Shown piece after piece: positions 52,328 through 63,721 of a stretch of DNA of 64,000 nt. Numbering within the stretch: the first letter of the stretch is position 1; each line of letters begins with the position of its first letter. This DNA is from Zea mays (Eukaryota; Streptophyta; Magnoliopsida; Poales; Poaceae). The notes beneath the pieces were generated by a model. The model was not told the DNA's origin, made no database searches, and saw only the letters and a list, made by a program, of their open reading frames with translations. The stretch covers positions 100,699,849 to 100,763,848 of the forward strand of contig NC_050104.1 of the NCBI RefSeq assembly GCF_902167145.1. Reading direction: 5' to 3'. Both the position numbers and the translations under genes were made by a program.

Positions 52328-52526
52328 GGGGGTGTTTGAGTGCACTAGAGCTAATAGTTAGTTAGCTAAAAATATACTAGTAAAATTAGCTAGCTAACAA
52401 AAAGTTAGCTAACTAGTAGCTAATTTACTAAAAATAACTAATAGTTGAACTATTAGCTAGGTTGTTTAGATGTCTCTAGCTAATTTTAGTCACTAACTAT
52501 TATCTCTAGTTCATTCAAACACCCCC
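52328..52526. mobile_element. Tourist-like MITE (PIF/Harbinger type)
   Basis: 199 bp with GGGGGTGTTTGAGTGCACTAGAGCTAATAGTTAG at the left and its imperfect inverse CTAACTATTATCTCTAGTTCATTCAAACACCCCC at the right. TAA target duplications lie at 52325-52327 and 52527-52529. The interior is rich in TTAGCTA. Confidence 0.9.
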
Positions 52527-52739
52527 TAAATTTAGATGTTTTTATTTTTTGTTGTTGTAGGGACTAAATAATACACAAATCAGTGTATAAAAATATTTTT
52601 ATTTATAATAATGTACTTATAACATAAGAAAAAGATCAGCATCAAATTTTATACATATATATTTTAAAATATTAGTTTTATTCTAACAATTTGGTTATCC
52701 ACTTTTATCCCTACTCCACCCCTCGTCTTGTGGCCACGT

Positions 52740-53290
52740 GTCAACAGAGGTCTGGCCCGAGTGGTTCGACTAAGGCTAGATACCGAGTTAGCTCGACTCG
52801 TTAAGATAATGAGTCACAGAGTTAGCTCGCGAGCCAGAGCAGAAAAAATAGTGTGTGTATAATAATCAATTTCTAGTTAATTTTAAACTAATTTAACAAT
52901 AGAAAATAGTAATTATACTCATAGTTTCACAGACTATATCAATGTAATACTAAATTAACATAACTCATCATTTATCAATTCACTATTCACACACATGCTC
53001 AGCAGTTTAACCCACACTTATATTCTCATAGACCAATTTAACACATAGACACAACTCATCAATCATTAGTTTAACTTATAGGCTATATACACACATACAT
53101 ATAATATGTTCATCACTTTTTACACAAATCATATGTATATAGTTTTGTTTTGCTGAAATATGATAGCTTGTTTAGCTTGTGAGTTAGCTCATTAACAAAC
53201 CGAGTTGTCTCGTTAATGCACTGAGCTAAAATACTAGCTCAGCTCGTGGAAAAATTCAAACGAGCCGAACTAACCCCGAATCGAATGAAC
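52740..53290. repeat. Degenerate inverted-repeat element rich in GAGTTAGCTCG
   Basis: The left arm (about 52770-52845) has GAGTTAGCTCGACTCGTTAA and GTTAGCTCGCGAGCC. The right arm (about 53165-53265) carries the inverted equivalents (TGAGTTAGCTCATTAAC, CGAGTTGTCTCGTTAATG, TAGCTCAGCTCG). The AT-rich centre has no frame. It is probably an old MITE or hAT derivative. Confidence 0.5.
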
Positions 53291-54100
53291 GGATGGCGGT
53301 GGCACACGCCGCTCCAAGGCGGCAAGCTCGTGGATGAGAGGGGCAGGAAAGGATTGGGATCAATCAGACCCAATGCCGTATGTTGAAATTGTGCGGAATT
53401 ATAATGTTATTTTGGCAATTGAGGTGTTGGTGTTGCTATCTGTGGACTGTCATGATCGGTTTTGCACATAGATACAGCCAAATTTATAGGAAAAGCACCA
53501 AGATTTATGAGACCATAATCACATTAGATACAATATGAAATATAATTTCACAATTTGTTCATTTCATGTTACAAAGATTGTTATAGTTTATTTAAATCTA
53601 GTCAAATTTAAGTTTGACATAGGATTAATTTATCCAGGGATTACCAGAGTACTTATATTAGGTAGCGCTTTCTTATATTTTTTAAGATACACAACCAAAG
53701 ATTACAGGAGACTTCAGATATAGCCAAGCTGCACTTATTGTTTGGGTTTCAACAGTCAACTATTCTGAGAGTTGAGTAAAAACAAAATGCAGAGAGAAGC
53801 TTTAGGATTTTAACTAGTACACGACTGGAATCATCATACACAGACACACATGAGATCTCAGGAGATAAGACATGCCTGGGAAGGCATAAACACAGTCCAC
53901 CAAGCAAGAAATAGCTTCGCATACTTGTATGTTTAAGACGATAATTCTAGAGTTTATTTACAGAACTTGTGGTGCATAAGGCAGATATGTACAGATGCTT
54001 AGATAAGGGATAAACCATTTCAGGCCTAAATATGCACACAACTAGGAACCACAATTCCAAATTGTTATTTTAAGCAAAACTCCGGGCCACTTATGATTTC
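53291..54100. other. Spacer and 3' untranslated sequence of the kinase gene
   Basis: The right-hand part (roughly 53930-54100) should be the 3' UTR of the minus-strand gene. The remainder has no supported feature. Confidence 0.5.
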
Positions 54101-56855
54101 TTATCCAGAAGTCCCAACACTATCTCCGAAGAACATGTTTGCAACTGGTGGAGGAAGCCACGCCGCATTAGCACTTTGTTGGACTACCTGCTGCTGGTGC
54201 TGCTGCTGGTAATCTCCACTCTGATCAGAGATGCTGGCAACCTTCCGGCTCCTCGGCCTCGAAATGCTCTTGCCAACAAAAACACCCAGCTTGATCGCCG
54301 TGAGGAAACCAATAGCAACGAACAGGGGCCTCACTGCCCAATGGAAGTCCTCGAGATGCTCGTACTTCTTCACAATCCCCTCGCATTTGTCAAAGCTCAC
54401 CACCTCCACCTCGGAGGGGTCTGCCAGGCAACTGCACACTTCGCCAAGGTTAAACTTGCCAGGAAATTTCACGACGAGCAACCCGTTCGGATGTATCTGT
54501 GAAATTCGGCCAGTAGAAGCTAATCCACCCCGCTTTCGCTGCCATTCGAACCTTGGGCTTGAAATGCTGGCCTTCAGGCGCACAAACTGTCCGACACAGT
54601 AGGCTTCAGCCATCTGGAGGTCTGAATAATTGCCCTTCCAAGGGGTATCCACTCCTATCAGACCAACTGCCACTGCACCGTCACGGTCGATGCTGTGAAG
54701 AATGCCAACCTGAGAGCGCTTCTTGTCCTCCTCCCTCAGCCGCACCCAGTCTCCAGCAGCAAAACCATATGTTACCCTCTCCACCGTTGAAAAGCGAACC
54801 TTTAAAGGGTTGTGTAGCGCGTGGACTCGTACAAGAACGTAAGCGTCACGCTCGCCATCGTCCTCAATGCCAACTATGGTTCCATCAGGGATTTCCATAG
54901 TTTCAGGACCGCAAGAGTTTTTAAGCTTTCTTGAACGGACCTTGTCGCCCACTTGAAGCTTGTCCTTAAAGTGTAACCAATTGATGCGATTTGGCATGGT
55001 TATCCTGTCTACCATAGCATTTTCAGAATTGCCCCAACCAATGTTGTCATGATCTGCACCTTTAGCACTAAAAATGGAGAAAAAAAAGAAAGCTAAGTTA
55101 GGTCAACGGGTGCTCTAACATTTTCCTAAAAAGAAATAGAAGGGGTAAATATGATATCGGGAAAATATTACAACAGAACAACCAAAGCATGTCAACAAAT
55201 TTCTATGGTTTGACAGGACATAAGACGATATTACAGAGTCTTGGATGTAATAAAAGCAAATGTTAGAATAAACCATGGCGAAATTACTCATCTAATGGAA
55301 ATTCAGATAAAACCTGCAGATAATAGGAAACCATGACACTTATCATGTTACCTCTCAAATGCATGCAAAATGTCTTTCATCAAGGGACGGTTTCTAAAGT
55401 CATATTCAAAACATCCAGAAAGCACATTTTCAATGTCTGGAGGTAGACTGCACGGGAATATTGGCTTTTCTTTCTTCAAGACAACCAACTGATATATCTC
55501 ATCTGCTGACTTTCCACGCCATGGCTGAATGCCAGTCAACATCTCAAGGACGCTGCACGCAAAACCCCACGAATCAGTTTCATAACTAATCGGACCTCTG
55601 ATGTTTGGTTGCCATTGTTCAGGAGCCATGTAATTTGGAGTTCCAAGCCTCTGGATAAGGTCCGGATTAGGTAATGAAAGGCCAAACAGCAGGGATGGAA
55701 TCCCAAAATCCCCCAGCACAGCACAATCATTTTCGTCTATGAGAAAATTGCAAGGTTTCATATTTAGGATCAATATCCCCCTGGTGTGTAGGCCTAGTAC
55801 ACCGCGTGCCAAATCAGCCCCATATCTGCAATTTTAAATTTGTCATGAAAAAATATTCGAGAGAATAAGCATATAAGACACCTTTGAATAATACCATAAT
55901 AAGCACTACCAAAGGGAAACAATGAACTGAAGTCATACTAAATTGATTTAAGGATAGGTGACAGTTAAGACAGCACATGGGTTTCAGGTACCATAACATT
56001 GTACTGTACATTTTTCCTCGAACTATTGTACTATACAATTAAAGAACAAATGTCCTGTTATCCCTTTTTTTAGCTTGAATAAATCAACATAACACTGAAG
56101 AAGGTAATTTTTATAATAATTTTCTAGTCTGCGTATGATTGTTCGAGAAAAAAAACTAGTACTATTGTACCCATTGCCTCAGAGAAACTACTTGATCAAT
56201 TTCAGAAATTTTCCATCCTGCATGTTGATCTTAATGGTTGCCATGGTGCACCAGATGTATATATAGAAATCTTTAGGCATTGTAACCGTACCTTAGAACT
56301 TCTGACAAAGGGAGCTTTCCACCTTTAAGCCGAGCCATCTTGTTCCCGATGGATCCTTCATAGAACTTCATAGCTATACAAATCTGAAAATTCATGAAGC
56401 CAAAAATAAGCTACGGATTAACATTAATCACCAAGATGGTATGACAGGGAGACCTAGCATGAGGAGGCAATAAACCAGCCCAAAAACCAACATACCCTCC
56501 CATTCTGTGTAGAGATGCCATGCAAGAAACAAACGTTGCCCAGACCCTGACATTTGCTGAAGATCTCATGGAACCTCGCTGAGAAGATCTGCAGCTGGTC
56601 CTCTTTAATTGGATGCAGCATCTTCACCGCAACCTCATGGTACTGATCGAAATCCTCTGTCCTTTGGTGGTGAGTTGCTATCCATACATCCCCAAATGGA
56701 CCTCTCCCTATCCGGTGCTTCAGCTTTAACACACTCGGGTTAATCCATGGGCTTGTCTGGCTCGGACCAGAGAAAACCGTCCGGTAGAGATCAGGATCCT
56801 TCTCAAGCAGCATGTACTCGAATGCATCGGTGGGATTTGAGTCGGAGCTTGCCAT
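54101..56855 (-). CDS. KEG-like protein kinase with HERC2/SH3-like repeats and C-terminal membrane segment
   Basis: Four coding exons (minus): 56496-56855, 56292-56383, 55352-55825 and 54101-55067. All have GT-AG borders and phases join to 630 aa. The kinase domain is residues about 45-310: P-loop GRGPFG (50-55), VAVK Lys78, catalytic loop ILILNMKPCN (168-177) with Asn172 where Asp is expected, intact DFG (190-192), and an APEQW-type P+1 motif. Repeats at about 347-515 (VGDKVRSRKLK, GDWVRLREEDKKRSQVG, GQFVRLKASISSPRFEW) resemble the SH3/HERC2-like repeats of KEEP ON GOING, without its RING or ankyrins. A hydrophobic segment at about 556-574 could anchor the C-terminus in a membrane. A Gln-rich tail follows. 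It is probably a weakly active or pseudo-kinase; partners unknown. Confidence 0.88.
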
Positions 56856-56857
56856 TC

Positions 56858-57391
56858 CTGCAGAGCCAATTTCACCATGACAAATCCCAACACATTATTC
56901 CGTAGAGCAGTGTCAAAATTTCACAACGTTCTAAGCATATTTTTGGTGTTGTATCTAATCGCTGAGATTCTTCTCTTCACAATTTGAATGCATCTACCAA
57001 ACAGAGAAGACCCCAATTTTCCATGCTTATTTCAGTTGAAGTAACATTGGAAGCAAGCACAGACAGAGAGAGAGCTGAGGCTCCCAACTTCCCAGTTATT
57101 TAGTACTGGAAAGAACTATACTGGAATGTAAACTACGAATAATAACAGAATTGACAGTGTAAAGTGTGAACTTGTGAAAGCGAAAATCGATGGGTAAGAA
57201 AAGGTAGAACATGGAGGAGGAACAAAATAAAAAAATTCCCCAATCCACTAGAAACAGGAACCACGTAATCTAATCGGTGAGAATCACTGTAATGACAGGT
57301 ATAGAATTGGAACCTAGATGGGGAACAAAAAAAAAGGCAGGAATTTGGATCAGCGACATATCAAGAATCAAGAAAACAAGCAGATTCTCAC
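56858..57391 (-). other. 5' UTR intron of the kinase gene
   Basis: Minus-strand donor GACGG|GTGAGAA (57391) and acceptor GGCTCTGCAG (ending 56858), two bases before the ATG. AT-rich, as expected for a plant leader intron. Placement is inferred from splice-site quality. Confidence 0.65.
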
Positions 57392-57600
57392 CCGTCTCTT
57401 CTTCTTTTTCCGGACCCTGCTTTCCCCTTCCTGAGTGATGTCGCGAATTGGTTTTGATACACTAACAAAGCCACAAGGCAACGAAACTAACCTATAAAAC
57501 AACTGCTAGAAGTCGGCAGTACTGCGGTAGACTGGCATGGTTAGTTGGACTTGGAGATGTGTGCGGAGGTGGAGGGGAAGCGTCCGCACCGCAAGCGCAC
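57392..57600 (-). other. 5' UTR exon of the kinase gene (approximate)
   Basis: CT-rich leader on the minus strand downstream of a TATA box. Its start is estimated at about 30 bases past the box. A short frame here lacks support. Confidence 0.5.
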
Positions 57601-57627
57601 GGGAGTCGAGCCTTGAGCGGTAGAGCG

Positions 57628-57636
57628 GTTATATAC
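57628..57636 (-). promoter_or_regulatory. TATA box of the kinase gene
   Basis: Minus strand GTATATAAC in CGCGTATATAACCGCTC, about 235 bases upstream of the leader intron donor. GC-rich sequence surrounds it. Confidence 0.65.
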
Positions 57637-57699
57637 GCGGGCGGATTTTCTTCTTTGCTGCTGGTCTCCTTTTCCTTTTTCTTTCTGCGCAACGGCTTT

Positions 57700-59600
57700 A
57701 ATTTAATGATTTATTTATGTATATAATATATGTATCATTTTCAAAATTTTGCTCTGAAATACTTTCTTCTTTTATAGTTTTAAGATGTTTTGGTATTTTT
57801 ATGTTTATAGTTTTTTTTCTATAAATCTAGAAATACCTTATAATTTAGAATTAACGAAGTAGTTATAATTTTACATTAGAAATCACAAACATTTAAATCA
57901 TTCTAATTATTTTACATTCTTCTTATACATCTGTATTTGTATTAGTACAATGTCCGTGCGGTACATGCAAAGGTCGAGTGACGGCCATTGTGATGGAGTT
58001 TCTTCATAAAAATAAATTTAAAATTAAAGTGAACCGTTCCTAAAAAATTTAAAATTAAAGTGGATATATACACACATACTACATATTAAAGTGTAGATAT
58101 TGTATTTTATCTTAGCCAAAAGACTGAGAAATACTTCCTCCGTTTCGTTTTAGTTGTCGCTGGATAATGCAAAATTGAACTATCCAGCGACAACTAAAAT
58201 GAAACGGAGGGAGTATATGAGTTGAAAACTAGACCAACTTTTTTTATACCTAGCGAGATGGTACTATCTGACAATGTTGCGCTGCGTGCGACTTTGTTTC
58301 ATGCTGTATACGGGTGTTCTCTCACATCCCATCTAGAAGCTAACGATCCACGTCATGAATACAGGCGATTAAGGGCTCCTTTGGGAGGGCTTTAGCTTCT
58401 ATAAAAATAACATTGGCTCTGGCTTCTTCATGCGAGTAGTTTTTCTAGACGAGCCAAAGCTATTTTAAAATACTCAGTCAGAGAGGAAATGATCGTTAGG
58501 GATGAAAATAGGTACCCAAACTGTTATGACAAATCTAATATTTTAAAATAGATATGTATGAAATTTGATTCTAGCATTTTTTTATGTTATGAAGCACATT
58601 ATCATAGATAAGAATAATTTTTGGCATAAATTGATTTATACATTATTTGCCCTCTATAACAAAAAGGTGAAAAAATAGTCATATCCCTATCCGAATGGTA
58701 CCCGAATTTTATATGATAAATTTGAGGTTTAATTTTTATGAAACTTTACAAGCTCACTGTTAAAAACAAGGTTGTTGTGTGTATATGATGCATATATATA
58801 TATGAATTATTCATGACCTACGTGGCGTGACTAGGGCAATACGACTGGAGCCATATGTATTGTCCAGAATTAATGTAATGACCTATGTGCCAACACGTGA
58901 TGATTCAAGCGTATATGTAATTTGTTTACTAGCATATGTTAAATAGGTCTTGAAGGACTCATCACCTAAAGGATGGCATACCTATATCATGGAGATGGAG
59001 AACTGGTGGGCAGATTATTGAAGATGGGGATCACCATGTGACAGCGAGCCATATTGAATCACAATTGTTGTGTGAATACCATTCTTAATGTTCTACTTGT
59101 TTGTGTTGTATATATTGTCCTTGCATGATATAAGTAGGATGATCCCTCAAAATGTTTAAGCTCAAATACCTTTCTAAACCTTGCACTATCAGAAGTCTTG
59201 TACAATTGGTGGTGGGTCTATGAAATTAGGGTGTCATCAGTTTTCCTTGACTAGATAAGTCTGTATTGGATACAAACTGTGGAAAGGGTTGGTTAACTTA
59301 AATAAAATCAACTTAACGGTTAAGGACTTTGTAGCCAAAGGTTGGGAGCCGAGACATAGAGATGTCACCCAACAATAGAAGTCATATATGATATGATTAG
59401 CAAGGAGTTGCTTACCGATCTACGTTGTCTTCTGACGATGATGCTAAAGCTCACTAGTAGACTTGTTAGTTGTGGGTTCTTAATCATTAAGTATCAATCG
59501 AGAGATATTGATTTTAGTGGGAGTAGATTCTATTGAATGTTTAATATGATTTACGCTGTTATGGATATTTTTGTTTTAGTATTTTGCATTATTTTGTTGT
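57700..59600. other. AT-rich intergenic region with old copia LTR-like sequence
   Basis: No gene recognised. It holds a Stowaway MITE at 58134-58213. From about 58790 the sequence precedes the copia gag and probably represents its decayed LTR and leader, but LTR termini and a primer site could not be identified. Confidence 0.5.
58134..58213. mobile_element. Short Stowaway MITE, almost a perfect hairpin
   Basis: 80 bp: CTTCCTCCGTTTCG... and ...GAAACGGAGGGAG are inverted arms of about 33 bases (with one to three mismatches) around a loop of about 14 bases (ATGCAAAATTGAAC). TA duplications are at 58132-58133 and 58214-58215. Confidence 0.9.
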
Positions 59601-59606
59601 AGATAA

Positions 59607-60185
59607 ATAGCACCTAGCACACCATCATTTTCTTTGCAACCAATTCTTGGAAAGGATAAGTTAAATGGGACAAACTATATGGATGGATCCGGAACCTAAG
59701 AATTGTTCTTAGGACAGAGAGAAAGCAAGAAGTTCTAGACACCCCACTACAAGAAGTGCCTGCTAAAGAGGAACCTGCTGCTGTTGAAGCGACTTACAAG
59801 AAAGCAATGGATGCTAATCTTGAAGTGAGTTGCCTTATGCTTGATTGCATGGAGCCCGAGCTGCGAATGCAATTTGAGACAAACTATGAGGTGCATGATA
59901 TGATCGTGACGCTCAAGAATATGTTCCAGACTCAAGCTAGGACTGAAAGGTTCAGTGTGTCCAAAGCCTTTCTGGAATGCAAGCTAGCAGAAGGCACAAT
60001 TGTTGGGCCACATGTAATCAAGATGGTTGGTTATAGTCAGAGGTTGGAGAAGCTAGGCTACCTAATAAGCAAAGAGTTGGCAGCTGGCTTCATTTTGACA
60101 TCTCTTCTACTCAGTTATGGAAACTTCATTAGAAACTACCATATGCATGGGGCGGAGAAGGGCCTTAATGAACTATGTGGCATGC
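59607..60185 (+). pseudogene. Copia gag (UBN2-type), broken
   Basis: The start position reads ATA at 59607-59609 instead of ATG, followed by APSTPSFSLQPILGKDKLNG. A one-base deletion near 59683 shifts the frame inside the NYMDW motif. From there an open frame runs through LRTERKQEVLDTPLQE, CMEPELRMQFE, AYxMI-like VHDMIVTLKNMFQ, FSVSKAFLECKLAEG and SQRLEKLGYLISKELAAGFILTSL. These are gag capsid features of Ty1/copia elements. The zinc knuckle and pol are missing, because another element breaks the copy. Not functional. Confidence 0.82.
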
Positions 60186-60226
60186 CAGGGGCGAAGCCCA
60201 GTACATGGGCGTGGATGCAGGTGCAC
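60186..60226. mobile_element. Possible hAT terminus between copia gag and gypsy LTR
   Basis: CAGGGGCGAAGCCCAGTACA begins where copia gag homology ends and resembles plant hAT termini (compare CAGGGGCGGATTTACG at 14506). Only 41 bases are visible before the gypsy LTR, so this is tentative. Confidence 0.35.
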
Positions 60227-63200
60227 TGTAACGCCCTGAATTTGGGGGTAGAATTTTTTCTTCTTTTCTCTCACCAAATTCGGGCGTTACTCTCTTTTCT
60301 CTTTCCCCGTTTGCTCCTTCTTCCCAATTTCAAACCAGTATAGCGGCAGGTGTCCGTGTCATGTATAAACCAAAACCTAAGTGTCATGGGTGTTGCATCA
60401 TGCCGAAGCACATTTCTTTGTCTGAGGTTGAGTGTTCGTCTCGTTCCGTTCCGGATTTTGATTTGCGTTTTAAGTCCGTTTAGTGGTCCGCGCGCGTCGT
60501 GGGTTTTCAATCCGCGAAGTGGCTCGGCCCAGCCCAACTTAGCCCAACCCAGCTCAGCCGGCCCGGCCCGCCCTAGCCTGCGCGCCCCTGGCGCCCAACC
60601 CCCCCCCCCTGCGCCCCCCATCCTCTCTCTCTCTCCCTCATTTGGATCTCCCGCGCAACAACTTCCCTCTCCCTCTTCCACCTCTCTCTCCCCGTGGTGC
60701 CCTAGGGTTTGGAGACGGCGATCACCGGATTTTGGACCCCGAGGTGAGCTCCCCTCCCCTTCTCTCTCTCCCTCTCCCTCCTCTTCTTCCCCCCCGCGCG
60801 CGCCCTCCCTCTCCCCTGCCCGCGCCCGACCCCATCCCCGCCCCTGCCCGGCGTGGCGGCGCCCCTGCCCGGCGTGGCGGCGCCCCTGCCCGCCCCTCCC
60901 CGCGGCGGCGCTCGGCCTCCCCGCTCGGCCCGCCCGCTTGGCCCCTCCCCGGCGGCGCCCGGCCTCCCCGCTCGGCCCCTCCCCCTCCCTCCCCGCGGCG
61001 GCGCTCGGCGCCCGCCCCCGGCTCGCCCGCTCGGCGCCCGTCCCCGGCTCCCCCGCCCGGCCTCCCTCCCGCGGCCTCGCCCGCCCCTTCCCCGCCCGCG
61101 GCGGCGGCGCCCGCTCCCTCCCCGGCCCGCGGCGGCGCTCGCCCGCCCCTCCCCCGGCCCGCGGCCGGCCTCGCCCGCCCCTCCCCGGCCCCCGGCGGCC
61201 TCCCCCTCCCCTTCCCCGACCCCGGTGGCCTCGCCCGCCCCTCCCCCGGCCCGCGGCGGCGCTCCCCCGCTCCCTCCCCGGCCCCGCGACAGCGATCCCG
61301 CCCGCCCCTGCTCGCCGGTTCGCGTCCCCGGCGCGGCCCCGGCCGACTCGGCCGCTCCTGGCCGGTTCAACCGCCCCTGGACCGGTTCAACCGCCCTCCC
61401 CCCCGTTCGGCCGCCCGTTCCCGTCCCGGCCTCGCCCGACCATATCTTCGCTCGCCCGCGCTCGCGGTGATTATTCGTTAATTAGCGTGTTGCGTCACGC
61501 GCTTCGCCGCGCGACGGTTTGTCTAAATTCAGATTCTATCTTGTGTTGCGTCGTGCGCTTCGTCGCGCGACGATCCATTTTTGTTTCAGGTTGTTTAAGG
61601 TGTAACGCCGCGTGTGTATTTACGCGACGTTCCACTTTGGACTCAGTTTAGTCGACGTATGCCGTCGTGCGCTTCGTCGCGCGACGTTTAACGTCTCCTC
61701 GTATCTAAGGCGAAGTGTCTCGTTGCGTGCTCGGTCGCGCGACGAGTCGTTAACTTCTTAATTTGTTTTAGAGAGCTTTGTCGCGCGTCTCGCCGCGCGA
61801 CCATCCTTTTTATTTATCTCCACCTGCTTATAATAATTAGACATGAAACATGACTTTACTTTACGCTAAACATAGTGTCTACATTAAATTTCCTTCCATT
61901 AAGCGAGTGGTTAATTTATAATCATGTAACGTGATCGTTTCTCGACTGTCTTTTCCTCTTTCTCTCTTAACTATAACTGCGAGCCCGCGTAGAACGTCTG
62001 TTTACTTATTGCATTCTATTGTATGGTGTACTGTTCTTTTGTATTAAATATGTGGATGTATGTATGTTTGCAATCGCATAGAGAACGATCCGGTTGAAGA
62101 GCCCGAGGAACTCGCAGGAGAAGCCCCTGAGCAGCAGTCGGAGGCAAGTGTCCCTTGACCTATCTCTGTCCTATTCATTCTTTAATTCACCTCCCGCTTT
62201 ACATATTTATACCTAAGGTTTGACTAGCTTTTGTTATCCCTATCCTTGCTTACCTATTTGGGTTGGATTATTACTGTTTAGCTTTATGCTATTGCTCAAC
62301 TCTAATCAATGAACATGATGAGATTATCTATGATACGCTGTTTTCCCTTCTCTTGTTATGATGTTGTACTTGTGACCTTCAAGGGGACTCGAGCGGTTTC
62401 TCGAGTGCCTCTCCGTAAGGACCTGTTCTATGGATGACCGCCCGGGAAAACAGTGCAACCATGAGGGTAGAATGGGGTGCCCTTAGCTGAATAATTAGAG
62501 GATCCGGGGTGTAGTTCACTTAGCCGTCGTGCCGTCAATGGGGCTCGGTGTATGCGGCTCGCTCTGCCAAGGTTGATTTGTCCCTTGGGGAGGAGTGCGG
62601 TACATTTAGGAAACCTAACGGGTGGCTACAGCCCCGGGGAATCTTTGTAAAGGCTACGTAGTGATGCCCTACTGGGTCACCTTGGTAGTGATCAATGGAG
62701 AGTCATGATCTCCGGGCAGAATGGGAATCACGGCTTGTGGGTAAAGTGCACAACCTCTGCAGAGTGTTTGAAAACTGATATATCAGCCGTGCTCACGGTT
62801 ATGAGCGGCCAAGGGAGCTCCAGTGATTAGTGGTACTTGATCAGAGACATTGTGGTACAGGTGGTTATGAGATTGATGATTTTGGTTATGACTATGGTGC
62901 TGGTAAGTGGTATTCTTTCCGTTTGGAAAGGGTACATCGGGCTAATAACTCGGGTTAATGCTAAAACTTGGCTTTCTACTAGTAAGTAATAATCTGACCA
63001 ACTAAAAGCAACTGCTTGACTTATCCCCACATAAAGCTAGTCCACTACAGCCAAACAGGATACTTGCTGAGTATGTTGATGTGTACTCACCCTTGCTCTA
63101 CACACCAAACCCCCCCAGGTTGTCAGCATTGCAACCACTGCTCAGGAGAAGATGAAGCTGTGGAAGGAGACTTCTAGGAGTTCCAAGACTACGACGAGTT

Positions 63201-63461
63201 CTAGGTGTGGGTTAGCGGCAACCCCCAGTCGGCTGCCTGTGAAGGCCGCAGTTATCTACGTTTCTTTTCCGCACTTTGATTTATTGTAAGAACTATATGG
63301 ACGTCTCAGACGTACGATGTAATCAACTATTATTCCCTTTTAATACTATTTTGAGCACTGTGTGATGATGTCCATATTATGTAACTGCTGTGTACGTGAA
63401 TAACTGATCCTGGCACGTACATGGTTCGCATTCGGTTTGCCTTCTAAAACCGGGTGTGACA
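60227..63461 (+). repeat. 5' LTR of a second large-LTR gypsy element (3235 bp)
   Basis: Begins TGTAACGCCC and ends GGGTGTGACA, followed by an initiator-Met primer site. Inside: a CT-rich segment (60620-60780), an extremely GC-rich stretch (60780-61440), five CGTCGCGCGACG-type palindromic repeats (61490-61805), an ACTTGCTGAGTA/TACTC hairpin (63069-63088), and short acidic frame pieces near 62080-62150 and 63150-63205. Long ORFs through the GC-rich segment are compositional. The 5-base flank TGCAC (60222-60226) is the expected target duplication; its partner is outside the window. Confidence 0.88.
61490..61805 (+). repeat. Dispersed CGTCGCGCGACG palindrome array in LTR
   Basis: Perfect 12-bp palindromes at 61561-61572 and 61675-61686, with close variants at about 61503-61516, 61732-61745 and 61776-61801. 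Each sits inside a longer GCGTCGTGCGCTTCGTCGCGCGACG-like unit. Spacing is irregular, about 55 to 115 bases. Confidence 0.85.
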
Positions 63462-63465
63462 TAAG

Positions 63466-63478
63466 TGGTATCAAAGCC
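63466..63478 (+). other. Primer binding site, initiator tRNA-Met type
   Basis: TGGTATCAAAGCC, four bases after the LTR. It has one mismatch to the common TGGTATCAGAGCC. Confidence 0.9.
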
Positions 63479-63721
63479 AGGCTGACTGTAGGACCGCTAG
63501 CCTAGAGTAGAATGGTCGTTCTAAGGACTATGGACCTCTGTCTCTGCCTTGACTTTGATATCCTTTCAAAAGTTGGTCATACCGACCAAACCTATGTTCT
63601 ACTATATACTATACCTTGCTGAAAATCATGTTTTATCCTAATCCTTCATTCACTCATGATTCATTATTTGCTGGTCATATTAATTCTCTTCTCACCCTTT
63701 TGCTTGCAATGTCTTTTGTAG

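Noticed and set aside
60350..61651. 433-codon plus-strand ORF and overlapping 279-, 222- and 205-codon ORFs
   Set aside because: They lie in the GC-rich LTR block, are Pro/Arg/Ala low complexity, and overlap in several frames at once. Lack of stops is a composition effect.
61490..61805. CRISPR-like array of repeats
   Set aside because: The repeats are imperfect, palindromic and unevenly spaced inside a plant LTR. There are no cas genes and this is a eukaryotic genome.
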